From contig ML769494.1 in the NCBI GenBank assembly GCA_009733575.1, positions 1 through 64,000 on the forward strand: a stretch of DNA of 64,000 bases, written 5' to 3'. Under the pieces are notes generated by a model. That model was not told where the DNA came from and ran no database searches. It saw only the letters and a program-made list of their open reading frames with translations. The position numbers and the translations under genes were made by a program. Shown here in pieces: positions 43,994-55,159 of this stretch. Positions within the stretch are counted from its first letter, which is position 1; each line of letters opens with the position of its first letter. This stretch comes from Gymnopus androsaceus JB14 (lineage: Eukaryota; Basidiomycota; Agaricomycetes; Agaricales; Omphalotaceae).

Positions 43994-45200
43994 ATGACTC
44001 TCACGAAATCTCTCGGTGTAGCTCTAGTTACTGGCGCCGCTCAAGGAATTGGCAAGGCCATCGCCATCCGTCTTGCTTCTGATGGTTTCAAAGTGGCATT
44101 GAACGATCTACCAAGCAAGAGAGAGCAACTTGAAGGCTGTATCTCGGACTATCGATCAGAAGCACGGTTGGGGATCTTTCGTAGCTCCTGGGGACGTATC
44201 TCAGGAGATAGAGGTGAAGGAAATGGTAGAATCCTCCTCGAAAGCTCTAGGTGGTCTGGATGTGGTAAGTCTCATGTCAGACGTGTGAGCTGCACTGATC
44301 AGTGACGATGATTTATAGATGGTCGCGAATGCAGCAATAAACGGTGTTTACAAACCGATTATAGAGATGTGTACGTATTCATCCTACTACCAGAATCTGA
44401 ACTGACGGTCGTTTTTGCTAAAGCCATCGAAGAGTGGGACAAAGTACAGCAAATAAACCTACGTGGTCCATTTCTATGTTATAAGTATGGAGCGAAAGAG
44501 ATTATAGCTAGTGGGCGTCCCAGAGGCAGAATCATTGGTGCTTCATCAGTTGCAGGAAAGCGAGGTCCGTAGGCCTGATCATGGTGCATTTAATAGCACA
44601 GTGACCGTAGCGCTATCATGTAGGCATGGAGTTGATCAGTCACTACTCTGCTTCCAAATTTGGGATTCGTGGCTTGACCCAGAGTGCCGGTATGTACATA
44701 CACTTGCTGACTGTGTCGGAGTTTTGATATTATCTACAAGCTTTGGAGCTCGGAAAGTACGGAATCACGGTTAACGCATATGCACCCGGTAACTATGAAT
44801 TCTTATACGTGCTTTCAACGCTCATTCTTTGTCTAGGTACCATTCGCACACCGATGTGTACGGCTAATGATAATCATATTTTTGTGGTTCTGACGTCTAG
44901 TTGCACCTTAGCTGAAGCAGTTATCCCGAGTGGCAGCAATGTACATGAAGTATGCTGCTCTACAAATCCAGTTCTAGAATAATCTTGACGACCTTAAATA
45001 GATCATTCCCGGATTACCGATCATTCGCGAGTATGGGAGAACCGGAAGATATCGCTAGCATCGTCTCGTACCTAAGCATCGAAGGAGGCTCACTACATCA
45101 CTGGTAAGTCAATTAATCTATAAGAGGGCTTTTTCTGATATGCAAATTGTTCAAAGGACAAACTGTACGTGGTCTTGTCGTATATTTTACTGTGCAGAGT
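43994..45200 (+). pseudogene. Short-chain dehydrogenase, copy 1, multiply frameshifted
   Basis: Same exon structure as the intact copy at 46976. It starts MTLTKSLGVALVTGAAQGIG but has an extra G in TTGAAGGCTG (about 44133), which breaks exon 1. A stop falls in the exon after TIRTPM (GCACCTTAGCTG; copy 2 reads GCACCTCTAGCTG). Extra bases in TTACCGATC and TACCTAAGC near 45020-45070 disrupt the last exons. The catalytic exon (MELISHYSASKFG) is still readable. Confidence 0.85.
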
Positions 45201-45659
45201 GCAAAACTGAGATTGCTTCAAGATATCGGTCAACAGTGGTCTATATTTCGATTGATTTAGCTGCGGTTAACTGAAGGCACTGTTTTTCAGGTTACGATGC
45301 AGTAGAAAGCCAAAGCGTATTATCCATTGTTGTACTTACACGATGGTTACTGAATTTTTTATTAAACCAGAGTAGCTTCAGCTCTGGACAAGGTTCCATT
45401 GAAATGAGCAATCCGAATTTGATAAAACTCGGTCAAAGCTGTAGATATCAAGCGATCGCCGTGCCATTTCCGGCACATCAATCTGCGTATTCGCATCTGT
45501 TTTCTCCAAATATTATTTGATCACTCCATCGTGGCCTTCAGTAAAGTGCTAGCCAATTGACGATATCTCATCATTTATGTAGATCAAAAAAATGTAGAGT
45601 TTTGAAGGTAAGCCGAAAAAGAGTAATTACGCGCTATGAGCAACAATTCAGGGGAGAAA

Positions 45660-45950
45660 TAGCAACAAAAAAGCAGCAAAAAGAATCGTTGCTGTCCGCT
45701 CGTGGTCTCTTCATTGACGGGACCCTCTCCCCACCGGCCAGCAAACTAATCAAATCTCCTGCCAACATGACCGAACTCTCTCCTTCCCAGCATACTTAGA
45801 AGCCGACCCGCTCTGCTGACCATTTGAATGTGAAAGCTTTTAATGACTGCTACACCCCATGAGATCCCCAACATCTCTGACCCGATCTTCATGTTATGAA
45901 TGCGGTCCGCATTACGCCACAAAAGCTCTGGGCAGTCTGGATGTGGCAAA
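45660..45950 (-). pseudogene. C-terminal relic of the epimerase-glycosyltransferase fusion
   Basis: Minus-strand MLGISWGVAVIKSFHIQMV...LGRREFGHVGRRFD matches the last exon part of the fusion at 48.7 kb (MLGISWGVAVIESSLIRMV...LGRREFRHVGKRFD). This shows that the SDR gene and the 3' end of the fusion were duplicated together. Confidence 0.85.
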
Positions 45951-46660
45951 TCTCAAGTTCAGACTCCTTCGAAAGAAACACTAATCAATGATGGTTTATA
46001 GTGGTCTTGAATGTAGGAATAATGGATATCTATCATACTGTACTATTAGGAACCTATAAATTTCGCTAAAGAGTGGGTCCGTGACTGGCGAAAGAGATTG
46101 TAGCTGGTGGACGTAGGCTCCTGTAGGCAGAATTATTGGGTCTTTGTCGGTTGTTGAAAGGCAAGGTTTGTTGACCCGAACCCGTTACACGGGATAGCAC
46201 TGAAAGTAATAAATCTAGCCAACGCGTTCGCCAGCCATTATTCTGCTTCCAAGTTTGGCGATTCTGGCTTAACTGATAGATATATCCCAGTCTCCTATAC
46301 GATCTCATCATGACAAGCCTCACCTTGGCGAGTACGGAATCACAGTCATATACACCGGGTAATGTTTTATACTATACAGTGATGATTTTCTCGCTCCCTG
46401 TTTTTGTAGGTACCATTGTTCGAAACGCAATGTGCCAGGGCCAATGTTGTACTACATGCTTTCGTAGTTCTGACCCACGGCTGTGCTTCTCGCTGCTTTA
46501 ATTCCGTCTGGTTAGGAAGATAGGAGAATCAGAAGATTTCGCCAGCATAGTCTCTTACTTGGTGTCAAAAGAAGCTCAAATTACAATCAGAAAACTTTTT
46601 TTTCCATACGGACATCGTTCGAAGGACAAACTGTACCGGATTTTACTCAGATTCGCAGTG
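45951..46660 (+). pseudogene. SDR relic, third copy
   Basis: Scattered matches in order: gcagtctggatgtggcaaatctcaagttc, gcgaaagagattgtagctggtgg, cagaattattgggtctttgtcgg, cattattctgcttccaagtttgg, cgagtacggaatcacagtc and ggtaccattgttcgaaacgc. Frames are lost between them. Confidence 0.75.
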
Positions 46661-46975
46661 TGAGACAGTAAGACTGCTTCAAGGTAAGTATCAAAGGCAG
46701 TTTGTATTTCGATTGATTCACAATGTACTTATATTACCCGTATCACTCATGTGTTCGCCGTTGCTGGTTATCTAGGAACTGGGCGTGTAATACACGCTTC
46801 TTTCCTACTCAGGTGGCCTTGGTCTATTCCCGCGTCTCCTACATATATATATATATTGAGCCACAATTCAGACATGGACTATAAGCAATCAGAAGATCAT
46901 AACGTTGAGCAGCTGAGTATAAATATAAATCCAGGCATCCTTGCCAGCTCGTCCTTGCTCACTTTTGTCCTTGGA

Positions 46976-48172
46976 ATGGCTCTCACGAAATCTCTCGGTG
47001 TAGCTCTAGTAACTGGAGCCGCTCAAGGAATTGGCAAAGCCATCGCCATGCGTCTTGCTTCTGACGGTTTTAAAGTGGCGTTGAACGATGTATCAAGCAA
47101 GAGAGAGCAGCTTGAAGCTGTAGCTCGGACTATCGATCAGAACCACGGTCGGGGATCTTTCGTCGCTCCTGGGGACGTATCTCAGGAGATGGAGGTGAAG
47201 GAAATGGTGGAATCCTCCTCGAAGGCTCTAGGTGGTCTGGACGTAGTAAGTCTCATATCAGACCTGTGAATAGCACTGATCAGTGACGATGATTTATAGA
47301 TGGTCGCGAATGCAGCAATAAACGGTGTTTACAAACCGATCATAGAGATGTGTACGTATTTATCATACTACCAGAAATCTGAACTGATGGTCGTTTTTGC
47401 TAAAGCCATCGAAGAGTGGGACAAAGTACAGCAAATAAACCTACGCGGTCCATTCCTATGTTATAAGTATGGAGCGAAAGAGATTATAGCTAGTGGGCGT
47501 CCTAGAGGCAGAATCATCGGTGCTTCATCAGTTGCAGGAAAACAGGGTCCGCAGGCCTGATCATAATAATACATCTAATAGCATACTGACCGTAGCGAGT
47601 CGATCATGTAGGCATGGAGTTGATCAGTCACTACTCTGCTTCCAAGTTTGGGGTTCGTGGCTTGACTCAGAGTGCCGGTATGTACAAACCCTTGCTCTAT
47701 GTCAGAGTTTTGATATTATCTACAAGCTTTGGAGCTTGGAAAGTACGGAATCACGGTTAACGCATATGCACCCGGTAGCTATGATCCTGATACCTGCTTT
47801 CAACGCTTATTCTTTGTCTATTTTAGGTGCCATTCGCACACCGATGTGTACGGTTAATGTTAATTATGTTTTTGTAGTTCTAATGCCTAGATGCACCTCT
47901 AGCTGAACCAACTCTCGCGCGCAGCACTGCTCACGAAGTATGCTGCTCTACAATTTCGGTTCTAGCATAATTTTGACAACCCACCTCATATAGATCCTTC
48001 CCGGATTACCATCATTCGCGAGTGTAGGAGAACCGGAAGTTATCGCCAGCATCGTCTCGTACCTAGCATCGAAAGAGGCTTATTACATCACTGGTGAGTT
48101 AATTAATTATAAGAGGACTTCTTTCTTGATATTCAAATTGTTCAAAGGACAAACTGTACGTGGTACTTAGTA
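46976..48172 (+). CDS. Short-chain dehydrogenase/reductase, acetoin (diacetyl) reductase-like, intact copy
   Basis: NAD(P)-dependent classical SDR. Exons join MALTKSLGVALVTGAAQGIG (TGxxxGIG cofactor loop), ...EAVARTIDQNHGRGSFVAPGDVS..., MVANAAINGVYKPIIEM, IEEWDKVQQINLRGPFLCYK, RIIGASSVAGKQG (catalytic Ser), MELISHYSASKFGVRGLTQS (YxxxK), ALELGKYGITVNAYAPG, IRTPM, LPGLPSFASVGEPEVIASIV and ITGQTVRGT with stop TAG at 48170-48172. All seven or eight introns keep phase. The ALELGKYGITVNAYAPG segment is close to fungal and bacterial diacetyl/acetoin reductases; the real substrate is unknown. The start was chosen at MALTKS because it is conserved in copy 1. It is convergent with the fusion gene at 48.7 kb. 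Confidence 0.85.
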
Positions 48173-48662
48173 TTCTACTGTGCAGAGTACGAAACTGAGA
48201 TTGCTCCAAGATATCTGTCAACAGTGGCGCATATTTCGATTGATTTGGTTTCATTAGGTTGCAGTTAACTGAAGCCACTGATTTTCAAGCTACGATGTAC
48301 TTTTACTTTGTATGTAGTATAAAGCTAGTAAAGCATATTATCCATTTTGTACTTACACGATGGTTACTGGCTTTTATAGCAATTTCAGCTCTTTTTCATC
48401 CCGGGCCCAGCTTTTTGAAATGGATAGTTAGTGATGGTACTATTTGGTGATGGTGCTCTTATGAAGGTTGATAAACCTCGGTCAAAGCTGTAAATATCAA
48501 GCGATCGCTGTGCTGTTTCCGGCACATCTGTACTTTTTCAAAAATATTATTTGATCACCGCATCATGGTCTTGAGGGAAGTGCTAGCCAATTGACTTCAA
48601 GAAAAATGTACAATAGTATCAAAGGCAAGCTGAAAAAGAGTAATTACGCTACGAGCAACAAT
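48173..48662. other. Short convergent intergenic region
   Basis: 3' flanks of the SDR and the fusion gene; the same DNA is present at 45200-45660 as part of the tandem duplication. No gene. Confidence 0.6.
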
Positions 48663-51600
48663 TCAAGAAAGAAATAGCAACATCAAAAGCAGCAAAAAGA
48701 ATCGTTGCTGTCCGTTAGTGGTCTCTTCATTGACGGGACCCTCTCCCCACCGGCCAGCAAACCAATCAAACCTCTTACCAACATGACGAAACTCCCTCCT
48801 TCCCAGCACACCCCGAAGCCGACCCACTTCGCTGACCATCCGAATGAGAGAGCTCTCAATGACTGCTACACCCCACGAGATCCCCAACATCTTTGGCCCG
48901 ATGTTCACATTACGAGTGCGGTCTGTGTCACGCCACAAGTGACGGTAGCAATCATGAACGACGTTCGCGATGATTGTGTATAAGGCTCCTCGAAGTGCGT
49001 ACTGAGGCCACATTCCCTGACAGATCATGAACCCCGCCACGCAGACCCACAGGAATAGCGTCTCTGCACTGTTCGGCAGCCAAACACGATAGCAGTGTTC
49101 TGGATACATGGCAACAAGTGCACCATCCCCTACCGACCACATGTAAAAACGCCAATACGAACGACGACCATGGTTCCACCATGGATGCGTCACCTTCATG
49201 TCCGGAGCAGCGAAAAATCCTTGCCGACCCTCAGAAATGGAATACTTGCGCTTCTGTCGACAGAAATCGATATCTTCACCCCCGCCCGTCCTGGGGAAGC
49301 AAAGATCAAATTTGACACCATCCGGGACATTGCGACGTGCAATAAGGTTGGCGGTAACACCCCACGGGACATCATTGGCGATCTTTGAAGCAATATCCCA
49401 GAAGTATGTAACTCCAGAGAGATGTAGCGCAGCGGTGAAGACGGTGTTGGCAGGAGGAAAACCAGTATTTCCAACAAAGCCAGCTGCATCTGGATGGGCA
49501 CGGATGATCTTTTCAGCATGGATGAGGACATCGGGAGATGGTACTACATCGTCGTCGAGGAAATACACCCAATCAGCTGCAGACTCAAGCATTCCCCTAT
49601 TTCTGGAGTAGGATGCGCCGGAATTCACTTCGTTGATCCGAATTCGAACATCGGAGCGATGAGCAAATAGTTTTTCCAGCTCTGCTATGTTGGGAGCAAG
49701 TGGATTATCAACAATTATGATGAACATGACGGTGCACGAGTCGGAGGGTTTAAGTTGAAGAATAGTGTGGAGAATGGACAGATCAACTCGATAGCAGGGT
49801 ACAATGACATCCACAGAGACCATTTCCGTGGCCAAACATGCACGCTCTCGCAGCCGAGTCTTTATTGTAGAGACAGCATCATCTAGAGTTTGAAATGTCC
49901 AGTCCTGTGCGTGCACTTTGTCATAACGGGCCAAGGTCTTACCCCCAATGGAGTTGGAGATTCTGGAGGGAATCATGGTCGCGCAATTCCAGCGTCGATA
50001 TAGCTGGAATAGAAACGGGTCACCGTCTTGGTTTATGAAGACAGGCGGCACTACCTCCCCGTTGAAGATATCCATATGCGTTCGGTGTACAACCGGGAAG
50101 GTTGGCATACCTGGAAACATGATGTCTGTAAAAGCAACACATCCAAAGCCTTCTGGGACACCGCGTCTCGAGGATAAACGGAGAAACTCTGCATGGATAT
50201 CTCTCATCCACCCTTCATCTTCCAAAGTCACGTCATCTCCCATGAGAACCATGTAATCACATCTGTTCTGCCAGGCAGCACGAGCACAATCTCTCCAGAG
50301 CTTGCAAACATGCCCCCGAGGATGAGCACATCTCAGAATCTGCGAAATGAGAACACCTTCTTCCGCCAACACCATCTCCGCCTTGTTACAGCTACCGCGG
50401 TCAAAGAAATGATCGTCTTCATCAATAGCAAGGTACACCTCAATGCGAAATTGCCTCTCTCCTAGAGCATGTGTGTCTCTCCAGGTAGTTCTGTTGACAG
50501 ATTGCGCAAATCGCTTGAGGTTGGATAGACATCGGGAGGGCGGATCACTCCCGCGAGAAGTGATTGGAAGGAGAAGAGCAAACACGATGGTTTCGGATTC
50601 GAGGTTCAGCAGTTGACTTGTCTGCAGCTCCTCGAGTAAAAATCCCCGGTCTCCGACTTCCTCAACGAGCTGATCGATCTGGGTCCCAATCCATATCCCA
50701 GTGCGACGTAAACCCTCTTTTAACGAAACGTTCGGCTCCCATTTCAGCGTAGAGCGGACTAGGGCGTTATTGGAATTGCGCGAGGCCACGCCCAAGGGTT
50801 TCGCATCATCAAATGCAAAAGGCACATCCGCCGTCTGAAGCGATGCATGGCCCAAGGCGAGATCAGCCATTTCTTTTATAGTGACTGAATTGTCCGAGCC
50901 AATATTGATAGGTCCAGCGTACTCGGATTCAAGGAGTCCAATGATTGCCGAAACAGCGTCATCAATGTACAGAAAGCTCCGGCGTTGACTACCGTCCCCC
51001 CAAAGCTCTAAAGGCCGCATCTCAAAGCCAAGATCACCTGCCCTCTTTCGAGATATGGCTTTGCGCAGCAAAGCAGCAGGGGCTTTCTCCCTACCGCCTC
51101 TCCATGTTCCTCCAGGACCAAAAACGTTGTGGAATCTGGCAATACGGATGTCCATCTCGGATGAGAACTGCTGAATCAAGAGCTCAGAGTTGAGCTTCTC
51201 GAGGCCATAAAGACCCTGAGGCTTCGGAGGAGGATGGGCCCATACATCAGTCTCGCAAAGGGATACATCAGAGCCCGCATCATTCTGTAGAGCTTCCGGA
51301 TAAACACACGCAGAAGAAGCATAGAAGAGACACTGGACACGTTCTCTCAGGCACGCCTGGAGGATGTTAATCGTCATGGCATGATTTTCTCGATAAATAA
51401 CAAAATCATTGCCATCATGTATGGTGCCCATCCCACCCATGTTGGCCGCAAAATGGAGGACCGTGTGCGCGCCGCGAATCACCCTGGTGCACAGCGCAGG
51501 ATCGCAAAGGTTCCCTTGGATGAACTCATGGCACAACGAACCCTCAATAGTGGCGCTCGGGCTGATATCTACAATGCGAATGCGATCTGCACCTTTCTCG

Positions 51601-51763
51601 TACAGGTGGCGAGCAATATGGGATCCCTTTGGATTGAAAGACTAGTGATCAGCAAATGCGTACCGTGAATCAGAAAGAGACTTACGATGAATCCGTGGCC
51701 GCCAGTGATAACGAAGAGCTTGTCTTCTGGGTGCTTCGCGTTGAGAATTGTAGTGGAGGACAT
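48663..51763 (-). CDS. Three-module fusion: GDP-mannose epimerase-like + GT-A-like + family-2 glycosyltransferase
   Basis: About 1,014 aa with one intron only, after MSSTTILNA...FVITGGHGFI (51763 to about 51686). An in-frame ATG at 51799 is an alternative start. Residues about 14-360 are an extended SDR like plant GDP-mannose 3,5-epimerase: GGHGFIGSH, HFAANMGGMGTIHDGN, FYASSACVYPE, YGLEK (catalytic Y/K), RFHNVFGPGGTWRGGREKA and NIGSDNSVTIKEMA. About 370-620 is a second module starting FALLLPITSRG with CDYMVLMGDDV (possible metal site); its family is unclear but it looks GT-A-like. About 628-880 is a GT2 domain: VDVIVPCYRVD, NSGASYSRNRGM, YFLDDDVVP and TGGGEDIDFCRQK. A hydrophobic helix (ETLFLWVCVAGFMICQG) and a Leu-rich tail follow. 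Intron scarcity is unlike its neighbours. No lesion seen. Confidence 0.85.
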
Positions 51764-53052
51764 CGTCGATTGCTGGATTTCTCCTGGCTGGAATGACACA
51801 GGAGCTTTTATATGTTCGCACTAGCAAAGGGATGCTAAGAACCACGATAACACCAGAGCAATTGAGGCAAGGATCGTTGCTTCGTCTCCAAATTCCAACA
51901 GACAAAGGCGCTCAAGAGCAAAAATAACTTGAGTTCCTGTTCATCAGCCAATGAGCCAGGGAAAGTTTACTTGAGAACTTAGTGATATGAGTAAACTGTA
52001 GTCTCGAGCAAGGAATCGATCGGTAGGTGATGTTCCCCGCAGTTGGATAAGCCAGCGAGCGGCTACAACACCACTGTACCCATGCCATTTAGAAGTTGAA
52101 TACATGTGCGGTAAGGACAGGAAGATTAAAGCTCGGAGCAGTCAAAGCTACCAAAGCAGACTATTCTTGCCTTTGCGGCCATGTCTGCAGACCCCAGAAT
52201 TATGCTCGCTCTATAGGAATGAATCGATGAACATCGTACGATTGAACAAAGTTCTATTGGTCATACTTTACCAGTTGTTGCAGGAAAGGTAGCTTTGATT
52301 TCCATAGTCCATAATTGAAGAAGCGTTGAGCGAAATTAAGTGATGTTATATCCCGTCATACCTGTAAAATGAGGTACCAACCTCCCAAAAAGTTTCCGGT
52401 GGAGCTTCAGATCCCCGCCCAAACTTGCCTGGGATGAGGTACACGAGCGTCAAACAAGATGTTAGTTTAGCATGACCTGCGAACTTCAGCGGCGAGGTTT
52501 GCTTTGAATGAATTAAGAATGGATGAACGCCGAAGCAAAGTTGGTGTACTCGGAAAACGAAGCGTTGCCACTTCCAACAGAGTGTTCAATGCAGCCTCGA
52601 CATTGAATCGAGGCCATTCTGAGCAGCGTGCTATCCCAACTAGTCATCCGTTTGACTAGAACAAGGAAATGAGCGTCAAAGCTGGGCATGGGTGGTGGGA
52701 ATCGTCGCAAGCTAGACTGGGGCATGATATTCTGGAATCCAAGGAGGCGATGGGTGCAGAGAAAGCGTATTATTTCTGGTGTGTGGGATGACGCTGCGAG
52801 ACAGTTGAGGGAATCTGGGTTACTCGAATGCTGTTGAATAGACGCCTACCTGAACATTCCATCGAGCCAAACGCACTCCGTCTGATGACCAACTGGGGTC
52901 CAGGCAAAGTTTATCGGTTCAAGGAGACAGAAGAGGACGTATGAGTATCGGATGATACTGGAAGTGAGGTGAAGGGTTTAAAAGAACCGAATCAAACAGT
53001 AGTTCGATAGGCCAAACGACTTTTTGAAATTGACCATAACCACACGACGACA
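51764..53052. promoter_or_regulatory. 1.3-kb divergent intergenic region of the glycan gene pair
   Basis: Holds the promoters of both fusion genes; no gene supported inside. A TATA-like ttTAAAAGaa lies about 75 bp before the right-hand start codon (near 52977). The frames at 52104-52725 match nothing. Confidence 0.55.
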
Positions 53053-54824
53053 ATGTCTTCCTTTTCACCTTCATCGCCCACCCTCGATGAACCTCAGCTC
53101 CTGATCAACGCTGACCAGTCCTCTTCTCAGTCCAGATACCACTTCACCGAGAGCCAAGACTGGTTTTCGCACAATATCCCGCACTGGACCTCCCTACTTC
53201 CCCTAGTCACCTCTCCGCACCCGCGTGTATTGGAGATTGGGTCTTGGGAAGGTCGTTCTGCCGTGTGGCTCCTCACGCATCTCTTCAAGGACACATCCAA
53301 CACAGGTGATGGAAATGCCAAGCACGGAGGCGAAATCGTCTGTATCGACCACTTCGACTTGTTTCGTACCGATGCGGGGAAGACTCGATTCGAGCTAATT
53401 AACCGGAACCTCCAGGCTACAGGCAAACCATTCCGCGTGTTGAGCCAGTTCAGCGTTCCTGCGCTTATGAGACTCCTCGAAGAAGAGATACTTCTCGAAA
53501 TGAGCACCAGCACCAGCGTACGCAGCCAAGGCTTCGATTGGATCTACATCGACGGCTCGCACGAAGCAGACGATACCCTCCTAGATGCTGAACTGGCATG
53601 GCGTCTTGCACGCAAAGACGCAGTGGTCATCTTTGATGACTATCACTGGAATCAGGAGCCTGAAGAGAGCATGCACCATCCGAAACGCGGTATTGATGCG
53701 TTCCTGGAGCTTCATCGAGGGGAATATGAGTGTTTGACGGAGCTTGGACATTATCAGGTTGTGGTAAGGAAGAGGAGTGAGATGCGAATTGGTTTTTTGG
53801 TTGATTTCGGGGAGAAGGAAAGGAGTGTGGATGTGGATCCGGATTTGATGTCGATGCAGATCCATAAAGCATTTGGCTACGGGATGCATATCGCTCTCGC
53901 TGTCGATTCGGCATACGCCATGCCTGCTGCAGTTGTGATCCTAAGCACCGTTGAACACACTCCAGGACGCATCACGTTCTACATCATCGATTGCGGGCTG
54001 GCAGACGAGGATCAACAAAGGCTTCGAGCCTCGATCTCGATTACAGGAAGCGAGCGCGATGGGACGTGACGATGATATTCCTGCAGTTGCCAGGGAATAG
54101 CTTGACGAAGAACCTGGGAGTAGTTTGGGCGAAGTTGGATATGGTAGAGGTGCTCCCTGTTGAGCGTGTCTTATACCTCGATGCAGACATACTTGTTCGT
54201 GACGACTTGCAAGAGCTTTGGAATACGGATCTGCAGGGATTGTTAATCGCAGCTGCCCCAGATGTCGGGCATCCAATGGGCCACGACGAGATACAGAAGA
54301 TCCCGTATTTCAACGCGGGTGTCTTGCTAATGGATTTAGCGAAGATTCGTTCTGGTTTAGGCATAGCGAGGCTCCGAGAAATGGGGCAAGAGATGAAGGA
54401 TTCAAAGTTTCGGGACCAAGATGCGTTGAACGCGATCTTTGACAACTGGAAGGAGCTCAGTCTCAAGTGGAATGCACAGGGATTGGGAACGTACGCGAGG
54501 TATCCTTCTACTGAAAGGGCTTTGCTTCAACTCGACAGCATGATGGACCCTGGAATTGTGCATTTCACCGGTCCGGTCAATCCTTCGCTCGAAGAGGTGC
54601 TCAACCTTTACGTTCAGCCGCCTACTGCAAAGCCATGGGGGTACCTGGGCGCGCCTGGGCATCCATTCCAGGATGAATGGTGGGATGTGTGCGAGAGGAC
54701 GTCGTGGAAAGGTGTTCGAAGCTTGAATTCCCGGAAAGAGTCTATGGAAGAAGAGGTGGAAAGGGCTGTCAGTCATGCCACTGCTCAATTTAGGAAAGCG
54801 GTTGCGAAATCTCTTACCAAGTAG
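53053..54824 (+). pseudogene. Methyltransferase + family-8 glycosyltransferase fusion with an apparent 1-nt frameshift
   Basis: Intronless, about 590 aa if read through. Residues about 20-240 are a class I SAM methyltransferase of the Methyltransf_24 type: motif I VLEIGSWEGRSAVWLL, EIVCIDHFD, then FDWIYIDGSHEADDTLLDAE and AVVIFDDYHW. From about 275 a GT8 domain starts (MHIALAVDSAYAMPAAVVIL, ITFYIIDCGLADEDQQRLRA). The frame then stops at TGA 54067-54069, while the +2 frame continues without a break: DVTMIFLQLPGNSLTKNLGV, YLDADILVRDDLQELW (DxD metal site), YFNAGVLLMDLAKIR, FRDQDALNAIF and IVHFTGPVNP. The shift lies at about 54028-54040 (CGAGCCTCGATCTCG). No GT-AG pair bridges it. Either a real lesion, an assembly error or recoding. 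Diverges from the epimerase-GT fusion. Confidence 0.8.
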
Positions 54825-54861
54825 TGTTATGTCATTTCATGAGCGCTTATTTGAAGCTTTT

Positions 54862-55086
54862 GTACCATCTTGCGAAACGTTGTCCTGGGCAAGGGCCAAG
54901 CTCTATACTTCGCTCAAACTGTGCGCTCAGGAATCAAGCCTATGGATTTTTCCGATCCAACGTCAAATCCATCTGCTTCATAGGCGAACAATCCACGATT
55001 CGGAACCGAAGGATACATCTTTTCCATATGCAGCGAAACCTCGTCTTCCTCTCTCTCACCAGTTCATTGATCCATTGCAGCATGGT
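54862..55086 (+). repeat. Dispersed repeat, copy at 54.9 kb
   Basis: Shares with 58890-59146 the strings tgtcctgggcaagggccaag, ctcaggaatcaagcct and ttcattgatccattgcagc. It begins 38 bp after the stop codon of the MTase-GT8 gene, so it may be part of its 3' flank. A third, inverted copy is at 15178. Confidence 0.85.
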
Positions 55087-55159
55087 CGACCAATTTACAG
55101 CTTGTCAGAAATAGAAGGGGGATCTGGTCGCCGAAGCATTACAGCCTTCCCATCTTAAA

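Noticed and set aside
48663..51536. Plus-strand frames of 80-137 aa inside the fusion gene
   Set aside because: They are antisense to a 957-codon frame with three recognisable modules and have no homology of their own.
54028..54069. Spliced intron joining the methyltransferase and GT8 halves
   Set aside because: No GT-AG pair removes a length that restores frame without also deleting conserved GT8 residues.
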